Notes: a model not told the origin generated them from the letters alone. Shown: positions 1-59,260, counted from the stretch's first letter. The stretch is 64,000 nt of DNA from Castor canadensis (GCF_047511655.1 NC_133400.1:6344001-6408000); one strand, 5' to 3'. Numbers and translations are program-made.

Positions 1-565
1 TAGAAGAGGAATGGAACTATTTCTCTTTGGACGAGTTTGTCTCTTGGAGACATCTCTGGGGGAAGAGGAAGCTGATGGTCTGGTCTAGTCTCTGAGATCG
101 AAAGCCCCATATAATTCAGCATTAGCCACAGGCCAATGGTTGTCAGGAATGCAGAGCCCTGGGCCCACTCAGACCTGGGAGGATAGGGGTTGGGAGCTGT
201 TTTTTTCACAAGACCCCCCAGGTGGCTGGGGAGGCAGCAGGCTAGGGCTGTCTTAAGGCCTCCCACTCAACAGCAGCAGTGGCCTGGGGCTACAGCAGGT
301 ATCCCTGTAAGGACTGGAGACATGTTTCGTTGTCACAAGGAGGCAGTGGAGAGCTGGGGTGGTGCCAGCAGGCAGAGGGATGCAGTTCAATATCTTATAA
401 GCACATCTCAGTGCAACAGGTTTTGGCCCCAAGCATCGAGGGCTTAGGGTGAGGGGCCATGGTCTTCAGGGGGCCATGTGGTTTTAGGAGAGAGTCCCGG
501 TCCTGCCTCCAGCTTTGGACCTGGGCTATGCCCCTCTAGCCCCCAAAACCACACAGAAAGACCAG
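1..565. other. Downstream flank of CMIP, no gene seen
   Basis: Single-copy looking sequence with no repeat, RNA gene or exon I can recognise. The 85-codon plus-strand ORF at 190-447 has no protein-like features I know. Confidence 0.6.
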
Positions 566-586
566 ACATGGATGAGTCACTTACAG

Positions 587-592
587 TTTATT
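587..592 (-). terminator. CMIP: Poly(A) signal AATAAA of CMIP
   Basis: Minus strand reads GCAAAAATAAACTGTAAGTG, followed 20-40 nt on by the GU/U-rich TCTGGTCTTTCTGTGTGG. Cleavage is expected around 565-575. I see no other minus-strand AATAAA between the stop codon and here. Confidence 0.85.
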
Positions 593-840
593 TTTGCCTC
601 AAAGTATTTCACATCTCTTTGTACACAGCTACGTGACAGTAGTAACCATCAGGAAAAGCAACGCAGGGGAAGGGTGGCATGTCTTGTTTCTTCTTTTTTT
701 TTTTTTTTTCCTTTTTAAATTTTTTTTTTTTTTCTTCTGCTTCTTCCTGCACAGGGTGCTGTGAAGTACGGAACGGGGTAGGGAAGGGGGAGGATAAACC
801 AAACAGAAAACAGAAACAGAACACAAAACAGAATGCACTC

Positions 841-885
841 TACACACACACGCCCACACACACACACGCACACACGCACGCACGA
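841..885. repeat. CA/CG-dinucleotide tract in the 3' UTR
   Basis: Interrupted (AC)n with CG steps (cacacgcacacacgcacgca). In the CMIP transcript it reads as GU-rich sequence. Confidence 0.9.
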
Positions 886-2450
886 AATAAAACCTGGCAC
901 GTAAAGTGAATTAAGACTGAAACCCGATTTCTCTTTTTTTTCCTTTTTTAAAAAAATGAGGGCATAGTAGGGGTAATAAAGTCTACCTAGCAAAGTATAA
1001 AACGACAAGCGTGGTTTCCACTGAATAAGATTACATATATATAAAACAGTTACATCGACTGTGGTTCTGTTTGGAGGTGCTGGGGAGGGAGCACTTGTGC
1101 TAAACCAACAGAAAAAGGGGCTGGGGGAGAGGGGGTCCCCAAATAAACTATCGAGGGGCTGTCTGTACAGTGAGGGCTTGGTAAGAAAGAGCTGACTGTT
1201 ATAAAAGGAAGGAAGTTGGTTTGTTTCGAAGCAGGTGTGGGGACAGAAGGAGCGTCTTTGTTGCAGTGGTCACATTGATGGGGTGGGGTGGGCTGGCAGG
1301 GTGACCTATCTCTCCTCTCCCCAGAGACCATGCAAAGAGGTGGGCATGCGTGAGGGGGACCACAGTGGGTGGGGGGGGCACACTTGATGGAGGGGGGGCT
1401 GCGGTCGCAAGTCTCATGTGGGGGCAGGGACAGCAAAGGCTGTGATGGGAGCTCTGCGGGGCGGGGGGGGCAGCTCTTCTATGGTGGTGGATGGGGGGGG
1501 TGGAGGAGGAGAGGTTAGATCCCTTCCAAATCTGTAAAAGGGGACAGGGAAAGAGCTCAGGCCTTAGAGGAGCAAGCTACAGTGTAGGGGACCCCTTTTC
1601 CTTCCTCCTTCTCCTCCCTAGCCTAACCCCCACATGAAAGAGCTGGAAACACCTGGAAATCGGAAACACACAGTGGCAGGTGGACAGACCAACGGAAGAG
1701 CATTAAGCATACAGAATCCATTATGAAAAAGCAATTCATTTTCCAAGGAGGGACTTTTTTTTTTTTTTTTTCATTTTTTTCTTTTGTTTTGTTTCCTTTA
1801 AAAAAATAACATGACACTATCACTAACCCGACAGCTGGCTGCTTCATACAGCGCTACACGCCAGAGGGTGGGCAGGGAGGGGGCCAAAGACTTCATAAAT
1901 AAGAGCAGGTCCCAGACCTGCGATTTGTCGACATTTCTTAAATAGGCGCATTATTATAATCTTATGTACAAGAACCACTTTGCATAGCAATGGTGAGGAC
2001 ACAGGACGGCGGGATGACGTGACTGGGTCTTCTCGTCCCAGTGGTGGGTGAGCTCAGCTAGGGCCTCCAGAAGAAAGCATCCTCTGTCCCGCTGAGATGG
2101 TGAGATGGTGGCTCAAGGTGACCCTCCCTCCCACACGGCACTGAACACAAAGGCAAAGGAAATCCACAAAGGGTCCCCCCCCTCCCGCCCCCCCCTCCCG
2201 AGCCACTGACGCTCCTCTCCTTGCCACAAAGTCCACTTTAGATCAGGTCAAAGGTTCCAATTATGAAGCTAAAAGAATCAGGCGGGGCTGGGCGTGCTGT
2301 GGACCCCCCACCCCTCCCCCCTCTGCCCAGAGACACTCCCCATCTATCCCACAGCCAGGTGCCAGGTACGATCCCAGGACCTGCTGCTCACGGCTATTAG
2401 TCAGAGTTGTTTGTCGCAGTTGCAACGCCATCCTTCACAGGCTAGGAGCT

Positions 2451-48713
<46,263 letters not shown>

Positions 48714-50985
48714 TTAGATGAAAGAACACACATGCTAGGGTGAAATGGCCTGAGAAGCTGTCAGCCTGGATGCTCCCTCCCCATGAAGAAATGGGCACAT
48801 GAAGAAGGGAAGGCTTTTATCCAAGGCCACAGGATGCGCCTGCAGACAGCCGGGCTCCTCACACCAGTAGAGCAATTTCCCATTGTTCCCAATGACGTAA
48901 AAACGTGTAGGAAGAGATTTCTCTTTCAGATCGTGTCTTCTGCCAAACTTAGTCCCCCAGTTCTTGAGTTCCGTAAGAGTGGAACATTCCCGGCCCACAG
49001 AGGGCTCTGAGCCGGAGGGGCTGCTTCTGCTATCCTAAGAGGGCCCTGGAGGGTGGTGCTCAGCAACAGAACATGACAGCCAGAGTGAGGGCCAGGAACA
49101 GCCCCAGCCAGGAGAGGCTCCATCAGGATCCACCTGGCAAGGAACACAGAGTATGCTCACCTTTGCTGGCTTCCAAAGCCAGAGTGGCAGGGCGGGGGCT
49201 GCGGCCTCGTGGATTTGAGGCCAAGTCAGTTCCGCCTCTCTGACATCATGGAAACAGAGGCTGGAAGGCGGATGTTCCAGCCCACTGCTCCCTCCAGTCT
49301 TGGTTCCGCCTGCCAGGACTTTCTAACTGGATGGACTCCTTCATTAAGTGCCCCGCTCCACTGGGAAAACCTAATTTTAGTCTCACTGCACCATCAGCCA
49401 GCTGGGGTGACATGTCACAATCTCTGAACCCAAGTCTGAATGAGGATAGGGGAAAGGAGGAGGAAGGGACCTCCGTTGACTATTGGGTTCAAACAGAAAC
49501 TCACAGGCCTCCACAGTCTCCCTGAGCCCTGTTTCTGGGTTAAGAATTGTGAAATGGTTTTAGAAAACGGTGTAAAAACCAAAGTGTTGGGAGGGATATG
49601 TTCCGTGTCAGATCCAGTAGTTGACTGTCGAGGGAGGCATTGTGGCGGATGAGAGGTCAAATTTGAAGCCAGCCACACCTTCCTATGAGCATTCCGTCTG
49701 CTGGGCCCCGGATCCCTCATCTGTACAGGCCCAAGAACACAGTGTGTAGCCCGTTTAAATCCCAGACACACACAGTTCACTCCCTTCTGCAGTCCAGGTG
49801 GAATGGCTCTTTTTTTACTTTTTACTTCTTTTCTTTACTTAGCTTCTGACAAACTTCACAGGCACGAAATGTATATCCCACGGCAAATACACAAGAGTAT
49901 TCCATTTCCTTTTTCACACCCCATGCTTTCCTGGGGCCTCTCACTTGATCATCCCCCATCGTGATGTCACCAGCATCACCCACAGAAACTTGCATCCAAA
50001 ACGTTTTTGAGTCTCCCCCTCCCAGCTCTCTTACACTTTTCTCTTTTTTCTCTTCCCCTTTTTTCATCTGCCCACTGTTCTCTCCCCTCTTGTAGCTCCC
50101 TGGTTCTCACTGCTCAGAGCTCAGGCCCTTGTTCTGCATCAAGAATTAGGAAGAGACACGCTCTTCCTGGCAGTGGCACCAGGGAATCGGGCTTCTGAGG
50201 TGAAGACAGCGGTTTGCACGTGGCAGATGGAGGGAACCAGAGCAATTACAGATTTCCAGATCCTGAAGGACTGGAAGAAGTACAGGGTGAGTTCTGCCGG
50301 GGTGAGTGCTTAGTGACTGGCAAATAAGCTGCTGATGGTGACTACAGTGACGAGTGTCGCTAGACTCCTTTACTTTAGTGGCATGATGCACTCCATCCTC
50401 TGAGGCTTCTCTGGACAGTCACCAGTGCCTTCCTGGTTACTGCCAACCAAGGCCATCCTGCCCCAGCGCTGTGAACAGGAAGTGCTGCCCTAGCTGTGTG
50501 ACCACATCCAGGCAAAACACAAAGTGTCCAGATGTAACACGGCCCGGACGCTTCCCACTCCAAGATCCCAGCCAGCCCAGGGTGCACGCTCCCTTGAGCC
50601 CCGGGCTCTGAGGCTTTCATTTGTACCCAGAGAACGTCATTAATTTTTAAGTGACCATGAAATCATCACAGAAAATTCGCCACCGAGTGAGCTCCAGACA
50701 AAACCACAATGATCTGTCCCCATGTCATCCACAGTGAGCATGGCTAAGGCTCTCAGTGGCTGCCTGTGGATAGGCTGCAAGTTATTTACTTTTGAAAGAG
50801 GAATGACTTCACTCTTTTTGTGAGGATAATTCATGCTCATTGCAAACAATTTAAACCATACTGAAAAGCACAAAGGGGAGGATAAATTTTAAAAGGTCTC
50901 AAAAATCCCACAACCCAGAAATAGCCATCATTAATATTTGGTGAGCATTTTTCCAGCCACCCCTCATTTAAATTCTACAAAATAC

Positions 50986-51158
50986 AGCAGGGTGTGGTGG
51001 TACATGCCTGTAATCCTGGCACTCAGGAGGCTGAGGTGGGAGAATCTTGAGTTCCAGGCCAGGCAGAGATACACGGCACGACCCTGTCTCAAAGCACTGA
51101 AAAAACAGGGAAAACAAACAATCTCCCCTGAAAACAAACAAACCCAAACACAACTCTG
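50986..51158 (+). mobile_element. B1-like SINE with target duplication
   Basis: 'ggtgtggtggtacatgcctg' head and a long A-rich tail. AAAATACA occurs at both flanks. Confidence 0.85.
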
Positions 51159-51399
51159 TAAAATACAACCAAGCCTGTGGGGTGGGCAGCCATAGTCAGC
51201 CTCCTGCACTCCACAGAGTCAAAGCAGGACCCACCGGCAACGTCTGCACCAACATGGCTTCCGAGACCAGCCCTTGCTAGGGGTGGCCTAGCCTTGGTGC
51301 TCACTGACCGCCCCTCTTTAGAGTGAGGACCACAGCTTCATGTGCGTGCTGGGCACCTGCTGCAGAGTCAGTGATCAAGCCAGGTGCCAGAGGCTACAA

Positions 51400-51520
51400 G
51401 ATGACTGACATTTAGTGGGCACATGCCACATGTCTGGCATGGTGCAAGGTTCTGATGAACAGTGTCTCATTTAGTCTGCACACTAACCCTGTGAGGTACA
51501 GGGTTAGTAGGTGAAGGCTC
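51400..51520 (-). mobile_element. MIR SINE fragment
   Basis: 'tgacatttagtgggcacatg' and 'aaccctgtgaggtacag'. Confidence 0.7.
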
Positions 51521-52859
51521 CCTGAAAGCAGACTCTAAGACAAGGGATTAGGTGCAAGTGGCTTATTGATTTGCAAAGCAACTGTAGGAAGAAACAGTGG
51601 TGGAGACAGGAAGAGAAACAGCCGGAGAGGTGAACGCTGTCTGACAGCACAGCAACTCTAGCCACTTGGACAGCAGGTGCTCAGTCCTGCAGGGGACTCA
51701 GAGGCGGTGCAGATCTACCCAAAAAGTGACCAGCCAAGAAGCGGGGAGCAGGGCGATTGTCCACAGACTCCCTTTAATCTCCAGCACTCCTGGCTGTCTT
51801 GTGTCCAGAGTCATAAACCCGTGGGCAGTCACGGTGTTCACAGTGACTCACCTGCCTACAGCTGGCAGGTGATGTTGGGGTGAGGGTGGCCACAACTTCT
51901 GTGGTGTAACTGTTAGCAACCATTTACAAGACTGCTACTGCCCAGGGAAGGGAAGTGACTCACCCCAAATCAAGCAGCCAGAAAGACACAGGCAGGAGTC
52001 AAAACTTGCTCCAGTTGCCTCCAAAGCTCTTGCTCTTCTGGTCACATTGGTTAGGGCCAGTGGAGCTAGGTGGACAGGCAAGATGGATTCACCAAGAAAT
52101 ACCAAAGCAGGTGTCAAGAATGATTGGTGATGGGTGGTGAGGGCCAGAAACCAACCATGAGGCTCTGAGAGCCAGATGCCAGTGACCAGAGAGTGTCGGG
52201 GTCATAGGAGTAGCTGGCGGGAACTACAGGTGGAGGGTGGGCTATTAAGTCTCAGGCATGGGGGACTCCAAAGAGGCTCTGAACCCTGGCACGGGGGCCA
52301 CCTGCCCAGGGCTACAGGGCCTGGCCACACCCCAGGTGACACATCAGCACGTCTCATCCCAGGAACTCTGATGAGCTCACCAGGCAGTGAATCATGGTGG
52401 GCTGGGACCGGGTGACCTCTGGAGACCCGACCCAGGCTCCCTGGGCCCCTGGATCTATCACCAGGCTCCTCCCACTGAGTCTGCAGTTCCCCCACTGTGT
52501 GGGGGGCCTAGCAGTTTATCTGGTGTGGACTCCACAGGCCGCTGGAGTCCTTTGAGCTGGGTAGATTATAGGGGCCTCGTGGAACTGCCCTGTGGCTGGG
52601 CACATGAGTGGGGTTATGAAAACAGGTGCTGACTTAACATGGGGTAGACAAACATGGGTGAGTCAAAGCCAGACTCCTGTCTGTTTGTACACATGAAACC
52701 AAAAATGGTTTTAAGGGTTCTTCTAAGAGTTGGGGGTGGAGACAACATACACCAGAAATCGAATGTGGTCCACAAAGCCCCAAGCAGCTGCAATCTGGCT
52801 CTTTACAGAGAAAGCTTGCCAAGTCCCAGCTCGCAAGGTCAAATGCCAGCCTAGAAGTA

Positions 52860-53610
52860 ATTATGCAGAAATATGCTCACCAAGGTTAGCCATCAGGGAA
52901 ATGCACACTGAATAAAAGCATAAGGAAGCAACATTTTATATCCGCTAGCATAGCTATGATGGGAAGGGCAGACTATAGCAAGTGTTGGCAAAGATGTAGA
53001 AAAATGGATCTTTGTGCATTGGTGGTGGTGTGGGGTGGGCTGGAGGGTAAACTGTACAGCCACACTGGAAAACAGTGTAGCCGTTTCTTAAAATGATAAA
53101 CATAAGCTTGTCATATGGCCCCACAACTCCACACCTAGAAATCTGCCTAACAGAAAGAAAAACATACTCCACACAAAGACAAGCACACAAACGCCCAAGA
53201 AACAACCCCACTGTGCACCCATCTATGAACAAATAAACAAGATGCAGCATAGCCCATACCACAGAATAGTATTGGGCCACAAAAAGGACTGAACTCAAAC
53301 TACTGCAACATGGGTGAACCCCACAACCAGTATGCCAGGTGAAAGAAGGCAGACACGAAAGACACTGTATGATTCTCTCCACATGAAGTGTCTAGAAAAG
53401 GCAAATTTATAGACAGAAAGTGGACCAGCTGTTGCTGCGGGCTGAGGAGCGGCAATAGGGATTAGACTGCAAGTAGCACGGGGCATCTTTTGGGATGGTG
53501 GAAAATGTTCTCAAACTAGATTGTGGCTGTAAATTTCCTCAAATTGTTAAACTGCATACTTGTAATAGGTGAATTTTATGGTATTTAAATTATACCTCAA
53601 ATAAGCTTTT
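52860..53610 (+). mobile_element. L1M 3' end
   Basis: Runs 'gtgttggcaaagatgtagaa', 'cactggaaaacagtgtagcc', 'acactgtatgattctctcc', 'ttatagacagaaagtgg' and 'ggtgaattttatggtattt' in the normal L1 order. The reading frame is decayed. Confidence 0.85.
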
Positions 53611-53659
53611 CCTTTAAACACCATCCTAGGGTGGTAGAGGTCAACAGACAAGGCCAAGG

Positions 53660-54075
53660 ACAGTATGGCTAAGTGGTTTAGAGTACAGATTCTGTAATCA
53701 GCAGGCTTCAGCTCAGATCTAAGCATGACTTCAACCACTCACTCACCACCCATCCACCCATCCATCCAACATCCATCCACTACTCACCTACCTATCAGTC
53801 CATCTATCATCCAATCGTTCAACAAAGATCACTTGGAACCATCTATTACGATGTACCAGGGACCGTGCTAAGTTCTGAGTCAAGGATACCATGGGAAGCA
53901 AAGCAGACAGGCCCCGGTGCTCATGGAACTTCAGGTTTTTTTTTTTTTTACGTGCACCTTAGTTTCCTTATTTACAACGTAGGAAAATAACTTCTGTCAA
54001 AGGCTTGCTGTGAGTATCCATGAAACAATATATATGAAACACTGAGCCCAGTTCCTGGCTAAACAACAACTCTAA
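53660..54075 (+). mobile_element. MIR SINE halves around a CATC-rich stretch
   Basis: Left half 53660-53735 ('gtggtttagagtacagattc'), right half 53945-54075 ('ttagtttccttatttacaac'). Between them are a (CATC)-rich tract and another old repeat ('gtaccagggaccgtgctaag'). Confidence 0.55.
53738..53800. repeat. (CATC)-type imperfect tandem repeat
   Basis: 'cacccatccacccatccatc' and variants. Confidence 0.85.
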
Positions 54076-54249
54076 TTATTGTCACCTACCGAGTCCTGGG
54101 AGCAAGTGGTCCAAGGCAGGCAGGCCTCAGGAGGGCTCCCGGCATCAGTGACTACGCCCCACTAGCTAACAACAGAGCCTCCTGCTCCCCGTCTGGCAGA
54201 GCCAGCCACCTCTGCCGTCCTCACCCTCTCCGCTTGTCAGGGAAGGGGC

Positions 54250-54263
54250 GTTACCTGGGCAAC
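54250..54263. promoter_or_regulatory. Perfect RFX X-box in a CpG-richer block
   Basis: GTTACCTGGGCAAC fits the palindromic X-box consensus (GTNRCC-N2-RGYAAC). The surrounding 54160-54650 holds clearly more CpG than neighbouring intron. Confidence 0.4.
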
Positions 54264-55849
54264 ACCCGCCATCTCTCCGGAAACTGCTCCTGCAGCACAG
54301 GCAGGCATAGACGCCAGGATTCTCAGGCCTGGGAGAGCAGAGCCTGTTGGCTTTTCCACGGGAGACAAGCTGCCACCAGGAATGTGCACCCTGCCAGGAG
54401 AGGCGTGGCTCGGAATGTACTGGAAGCCCGCCTCGAGAAGATAGGGTTGCTGCTCTGCTGCTTGCTGCAGCCTCCGAGGCTCGCACGCACACAGCACGCA
54501 TGCTCCCCACCACCTGTCACGGAGGGAGGATGTCGCATGGGTGCTCCGTGGAGCTGCAGATTGGAGGAGGACCCCACAGAGACAAAGGAGCTGGCTTTGA
54601 CTTCTTCCCGGTGCAGGTCCTAGAGCAGAGCAGCCCAACAGGAAAGGTCCCGGGGCTGCTCACACCGAACTTAATTAGAATGAGATACAAGTGGCAATCC
54701 CACGTCTTGGTCACACTGTCACCCTGCAGTTGCTAGTGGCTACCACCATACTGCACGATGCAGAGGGAGAACATTTTCTCCATCACGGAAAGCTCTACTG
54801 GGCAGTGTAGTCTCAAAGCCTCGGAGTCCCCTCTGCCACCATACCCCCACATCCCAGCTCACCAGCTTCCCCACTCACTGTGAGGACAAGGCTGTCTGTA
54901 GGCAGCCCCATGCTTGACACAAGGAGATGGTCCTGCCTGCTTCCTCCTGTCAGGGCTCCTCTCCGAGCCTCTATCCCCCACCCGGGGAATCTGCCTTGGG
55001 CTCTTCCTCCAAGGTGTGATATCCCCTAGTGAGAATGGCAGGTTGGCCAACACCCTGGCCTCCCTGACTGGAGACTCATGATGGCTATGCTGGTGTACGT
55101 ACATGTTCTCCTTCTCTGCCAAGCCAGTGGCTCTAGGTGACTGGATACTCGGGCAGGGGCATTTTTGTTCTCTTTAGTCCTCTAGAATGGCTTCCGTTAA
55201 GTCCTCTCAGCATGGACAGACAGCCATTTGACTTCAGATGTGACAAAAGCTGTGTGACCTCCCACATGTCACTCCCATGCTGCCCATATGGCCCCCAGGT
55301 CTTCATCATCAATCCAAGACTGATTCATAATTCTCAGTCATCCCAGGGGACTCTGAGCAGAGACTCTTGGTCTTATTCCTGACCCTGCTGTCCCATGTCA
55401 GCCAGGTCACAAAATCCCCCTCAGGGCTCTGGCCAGTTTCCAGGGCAGTGGTGAGCATGGTCAACACCAGTCCACACTTCTAGAGGAACACCTGTGTCCT
55501 GCCCAAGCACCAGAGTAGATGGGGCTTCTGAAAACCAGAAGCTAGGCAGCTGAACTGGAGACTGACGTACTCCGATCCCAGTTTTAAAGAAATATTGTAA
55601 ATGTGTGTCTTGCTTGCTTGCTTTTGTTACAGACAGGCTACTCTGATGTATAAATCTTCTGAGGGGAGGCTGAACACTTTTTCTCCGATTGGGATTCTTC
55701 TCTTGCCTCAGGCTTGGGAGGAACGGCCCCCCCATTGTCTCTGGAGTCTCAGGGGTTTTGCCAGTAAGAGCCTGTGACCCTGGCTGCCCAGGGAGTCTGG
55801 GCACAAGACTCAGTCCTGCAAGGGACTGGGTGGTGTTGCTATCATGTAA

Positions 55850-56290
55850 ACACACACACACACATCCATTATCAAGATAGAGTCACACACCACAAAATTA
55901 ACCACCGATTTAGAATTCACAGTGCTGTGCATTCGTCACCCCAAAAGAAACTCTACCCACGGAACAGCCAGCCATTCCCTAGTTTTCCTCCCTCGGCTCC
56001 TGACGACACATCTCCCTCCTGTCTCTGGGTTTCCCTATTCTGAACATCTCAGATGAATGCAACCGTGTAACATGCAGCCTTTTGTGACTGGCTTCCTCCC
56101 CTCAGTGTGTCAAGGTGCACGTCCACACTTGCCACAGCCCCTGTTGACATTTCATTCCTTCTGAGGACAAGCAGTGAGCCATCGTGTGGACAGACCACCA
56201 TTATTCCCATCTGCTCACTGCTGACGGGCACCGAGCTGCTGCCACCTCTTACTATGGTGAACAGTGTCGCCCCACACACCTGTCACTGCC
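55850..56290 (-). mobile_element. L1M 3' fragment, antisense
   Basis: 'ctgtgcattcgtcaccccaa', 'gtttccctattctgaacatc' and 'atgcagccttttgtgactgg' follow the order of a reversed L1M 3' end. Confidence 0.8.
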
Positions 56291-56649
56291 TCACTGCCTT
56301 ACGACCACATCTGGGTATCTACCACCTTGGCCTGTACCCTCAATGCCTCTTATCAGTGTAAGCTCTGCCCAGGGGTCAGGTGACCCCAATTTAGCCAACA
56401 GGCACTGCTACCTGCTGGCCCAACTAGTTGATAGGCAAATTAATCAGTGATTATCTTCCAGGGACATGTGTTCAAGGTGGGGACTGGGACACCTCCAGAG
56501 GAGAAAGACAGGAAGGAAGGAAACTGCCTGGCATTGTGTACTCCCAGTCTGGTTGGAGGGGGGCATGGCACAAATCACTTCAACAATGCTGATAACAGTA
56601 ATAATGGCTGCCACCTCCTAAGGAATAGCTACAGTGTGTAACAGCTGTG

Positions 56650-56850
56650 ACAAATGACATCAGAGCATAATGGCTCTCCCTTCTGAAGGACCCTCCATGA
56701 ACCAGGCCTGTGCTAAATGCTTCATGTGTTAACTTCTGTCATCCTGACACTGCCTCAGTAAGGTGAGTGGTACAACTAGCTCCATTTTACAGATGAGAAA
56801 ACTGAGGCTGAGAGGCTGCCCGCAGCCAGTTAGAGTCAGAGAGAACTGGG
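56650..56850 (-). mobile_element. MIR SINE fragment
   Basis: 'ctccattttacagatgagaa' then 'aactgaggctgagagg'; the left part shows 'ggcctgtgctaaatgctt'. Confidence 0.75.
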
Positions 56851-57749
56851 GTGGCCTACCTTCGTATTATCATCCTGCTAGCAGAAGGGCTGATGTGGTG
56901 TTTTCCGTGCCTTGATCCACACTGTTGTTTCCTATCCAGTGGAGAGCCTTGCCCCTTCCCCTCAGCCTCCCAGGGCACTTGCAGCCAGGTTGTGGCTGGG
57001 CACCCAGCTCACATCTGCCTGAAAAGTCGGCTCCCAAGGAGACACAATTTGTTTGAAAAAAGGACGCAGCCCAGGCACTCAGCCCCCGAAGTGCCCGCTG
57101 GAGACAGCGTTTCCTGCAGCCATTACCACTGCCAAGGCAACAGCAGGGCCCAGGTGGGTGTCCTGCTCTGCCAGGTCCAGGCATCAGCCAGTTGCCTGGG
57201 TAAGCATGAGCGGCTGGTGAGAAGATAACCCAGCCTTGGTATCAGGCTCCCAGCTGGGTACCACATTCCACCTGCATGGGGACTACTGCATCCCAGGCCC
57301 AGTCCGATCATCACAGCGATGCCGCTGGAACACGTGAAACTGTACGTGCTGTTCTCTTTGCCAGCTACATGTGACAGCTTGGGGGCAGGGGAGGAGCCTC
57401 AGTTGCTCCTGCAGTCCTCTGCACGGTGCCTGGAGCCATTGTGGTTCAGGGAAGGCGATCTCCGTATTTGCGCAAAGCAGGGTGGGCAAGGAGGAGAGAA
57501 AGAATCAGAAGAACCAGCGAACACGCAAGTGAAGTGCTTGTGCTGCGGCAGCCCCTGCACCAAATCCTTTAACCCACTGCCAAATGCACAGGGATCTCTG
57601 GGGGTCTGGCTGGGAAAAATTCTGGTCGCAGAGCTGGGCAGGGGGACACTGAGGAGCTTCCAGGGAAGATGGCCTGTCTGCTCTGCTTTATGGGTGGACA
57701 CGCTCACCCTGCTCCAGGACACAGGGGAGGAACCAGTACCCTGCCTAGG

Positions 57750-58115
57750 GTCACAGCTGGTGATATGGGTCGAATTGTACTTCCTTAAAAGACATGTCAG
57801 TCTTAACCGCTGGTATGTAACTATGACCTTATTTGGAAATTGGGTCTTTGCAGATGTGGTCAAGTTAAGATGAGGTCACACTGGAGTAGGGCGGGCCGTA
57901 TATGCAATGACTAGCTGGTATCCTTGTAAAAAGGCCATGTGAAGATGGAGGTAGGGAGTGCAATGATGCAGCCCCAAGCCAGGGATGGTCAAGGACTGTC
58001 TGTAAACCCCAGAAGCTGGATGAGGCAAAGAACCTTTGGAGTCCCAGAGGTCCTGCCCACACACTGACTTTGGACTTCTGGCCCCAGAACTGTAGCGACC
58101 ACATTAGTGCTTTTC
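57750..58115 (+). mobile_element. MLT1-type LTR remnant, solo
   Basis: 'gaccttatttggaaattggg', 'caagttaagatgaggtcaca' and 'ggacttctggccccagaact'. No retroviral genes adjoin it. Confidence 0.75.
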
Positions 58116-58659
58116 AAAGCCCTCAGTTTATGGCAATTAGTTCCAGGCATCAGGGGGAACCCACACTGCTGGTAAGTAGCAAATGGGGACTGACCCAGGG
58201 GCTGGGCTCCTTGCACTCCGTGTCCTGCTGCTGTGGTCCAAGCTAACTCATGCAGCCCCTCTGGGACTTGGTGAGAGGCACAAGGTCTCAGCCTGTCCTC
58301 AGTGTGGAATATGTTGGGTAGAAGTGCTCGCATTTGCCCTAACACCTGCCCCCAGCCTTTTCCCTGTGGCATAAGTCCTGGCCATGGCTGCCTCGGGAAG
58401 ACTGGGCCAGGATGTCTGCACACCTGGGCACCTGCATCATCAGTGATGTCAGAAGGCGCCACCTGGGGACCCAGGAGGCTTTAGGAAGAACTTCCAGGAG
58501 AATTCAGGCAGGGATGCTGGCCAGAAATGACGTGGGATCCCTGGCAATTCTTTGCGATTGGGGAGAGTCCTGCTCAACTCTTTCCTTTCACACTAGCCAA
58601 CACCAGCCCTGTCAGGCTGCTGACAACTCAGGGTTCCCGTGCTAATGCCACCCTGAGCC

Positions 58660-58770
58660 ACCGTGCCAGGGTCCTGGCTGCACACTAGAACCACCTCAGG
58701 GTATAACCAAATGCCAGCAACAGGGTCAAAGCCCAGACCAACCTCATCAGCCCAGCACTGCAAGTGGATG
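58660..58770. mobile_element. MER5-like hAT remnant
   Basis: 'tggctgcacactagaaccac...acctcatcagc'. Confidence 0.45.
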
Positions 58771-58784
58771 GCACCCACGCATCG

Positions 58785-59260
58785 GTACCTTTTTGGGAAC
58801 TGGGATATTTACAAGTGTATCAACACACCTATCCATGTTCATTACAGAAGTGTGAACAACAGCAAAGAGGGGAAAGCAACCCAAGGCCACCGACCAATGA
58901 ATGAATAAACGCACTGCAGTGCATATGTACAATGGGGTGTTACTCATCCTTAAAAAGGACGAAAATACTGACACATGCTACGGTGTGGATGCACCTTAAG
59001 GACATTTTGCAAAGTGAAATACATCTTTCCCCAAAGGGCAAATCCTGCTTGATGCCACCCGTGCCAGGTCTCTAGAATGAGCAACTCCATTGGGACAGAG
59101 CAGGGAATGGTGGTTGTTGGAGCTGGGGGAGGGATGGGGGTTATCTTTCAGTGGAGACAAAGCTTAAGATTGGGAAGATGAGAAAGTTCTGGACAAGGAT
59201 AGTGGTGATGGCACCACAGTAATGTGAGTGGGCTTAACCAACTGTACACTTGAAAAAGGT
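58785..59260 (+). mobile_element. L1M 3' end, split by two SINEs
   Basis: 'actgacacatgctacggtgt', 'gcaccttaaggacatt' and 'aactgtacacttgaaaaagg'. The remaining tail (aagtcatgttaaacatattt) appears at 59601-59640 beyond the SINEs. Confidence 0.85.

Larger units (their letters stand above)
566..2450 (-). other. CMIP: CMIP 3' UTR
   Basis: About 1.88 kb from the stop to just past the only canonical AATAAA on the minus strand here. No recognisable SINE lies in it. In transcript sense it has C-rich runs (about 1360-1500 and 2175-2205), an A-rich run with G (691-735), a GU-rich stretch (841-885) and another A-rich run (1757-1771). The far end is set by the poly(A) signal, so the cleavage site is approximate. 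The proline-rich minus-strand ORF at 1050-1436 is a by-product of C-rich UTR. Confidence 0.88.

Noticed and set aside
1050-1436. 128-codon proline-rich minus-strand ORF
   Set aside because: Lies in the 3' UTR and reflects C-rich runs.
52860-53610. Possible L1 coding remnant
   Set aside because: Only the decayed 3' end is present; no open frame of useful length.
53738-53800. Regular CATC repeats as a possible CRISPR-like array
   Set aside because: Simple tandem repeat without spacers in a mammalian intron.
54859-55122. Possible CMIP exon 3 near 54870-54900
   Set aside because: A donor-like GT is near, but the translation does not match the PH-domain end (SLQWK expected).
57319-57873. 184-codon plus-strand ORF
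   Set aside because: Runs from single-copy intron into an MLT1-type LTR; no domain seen.
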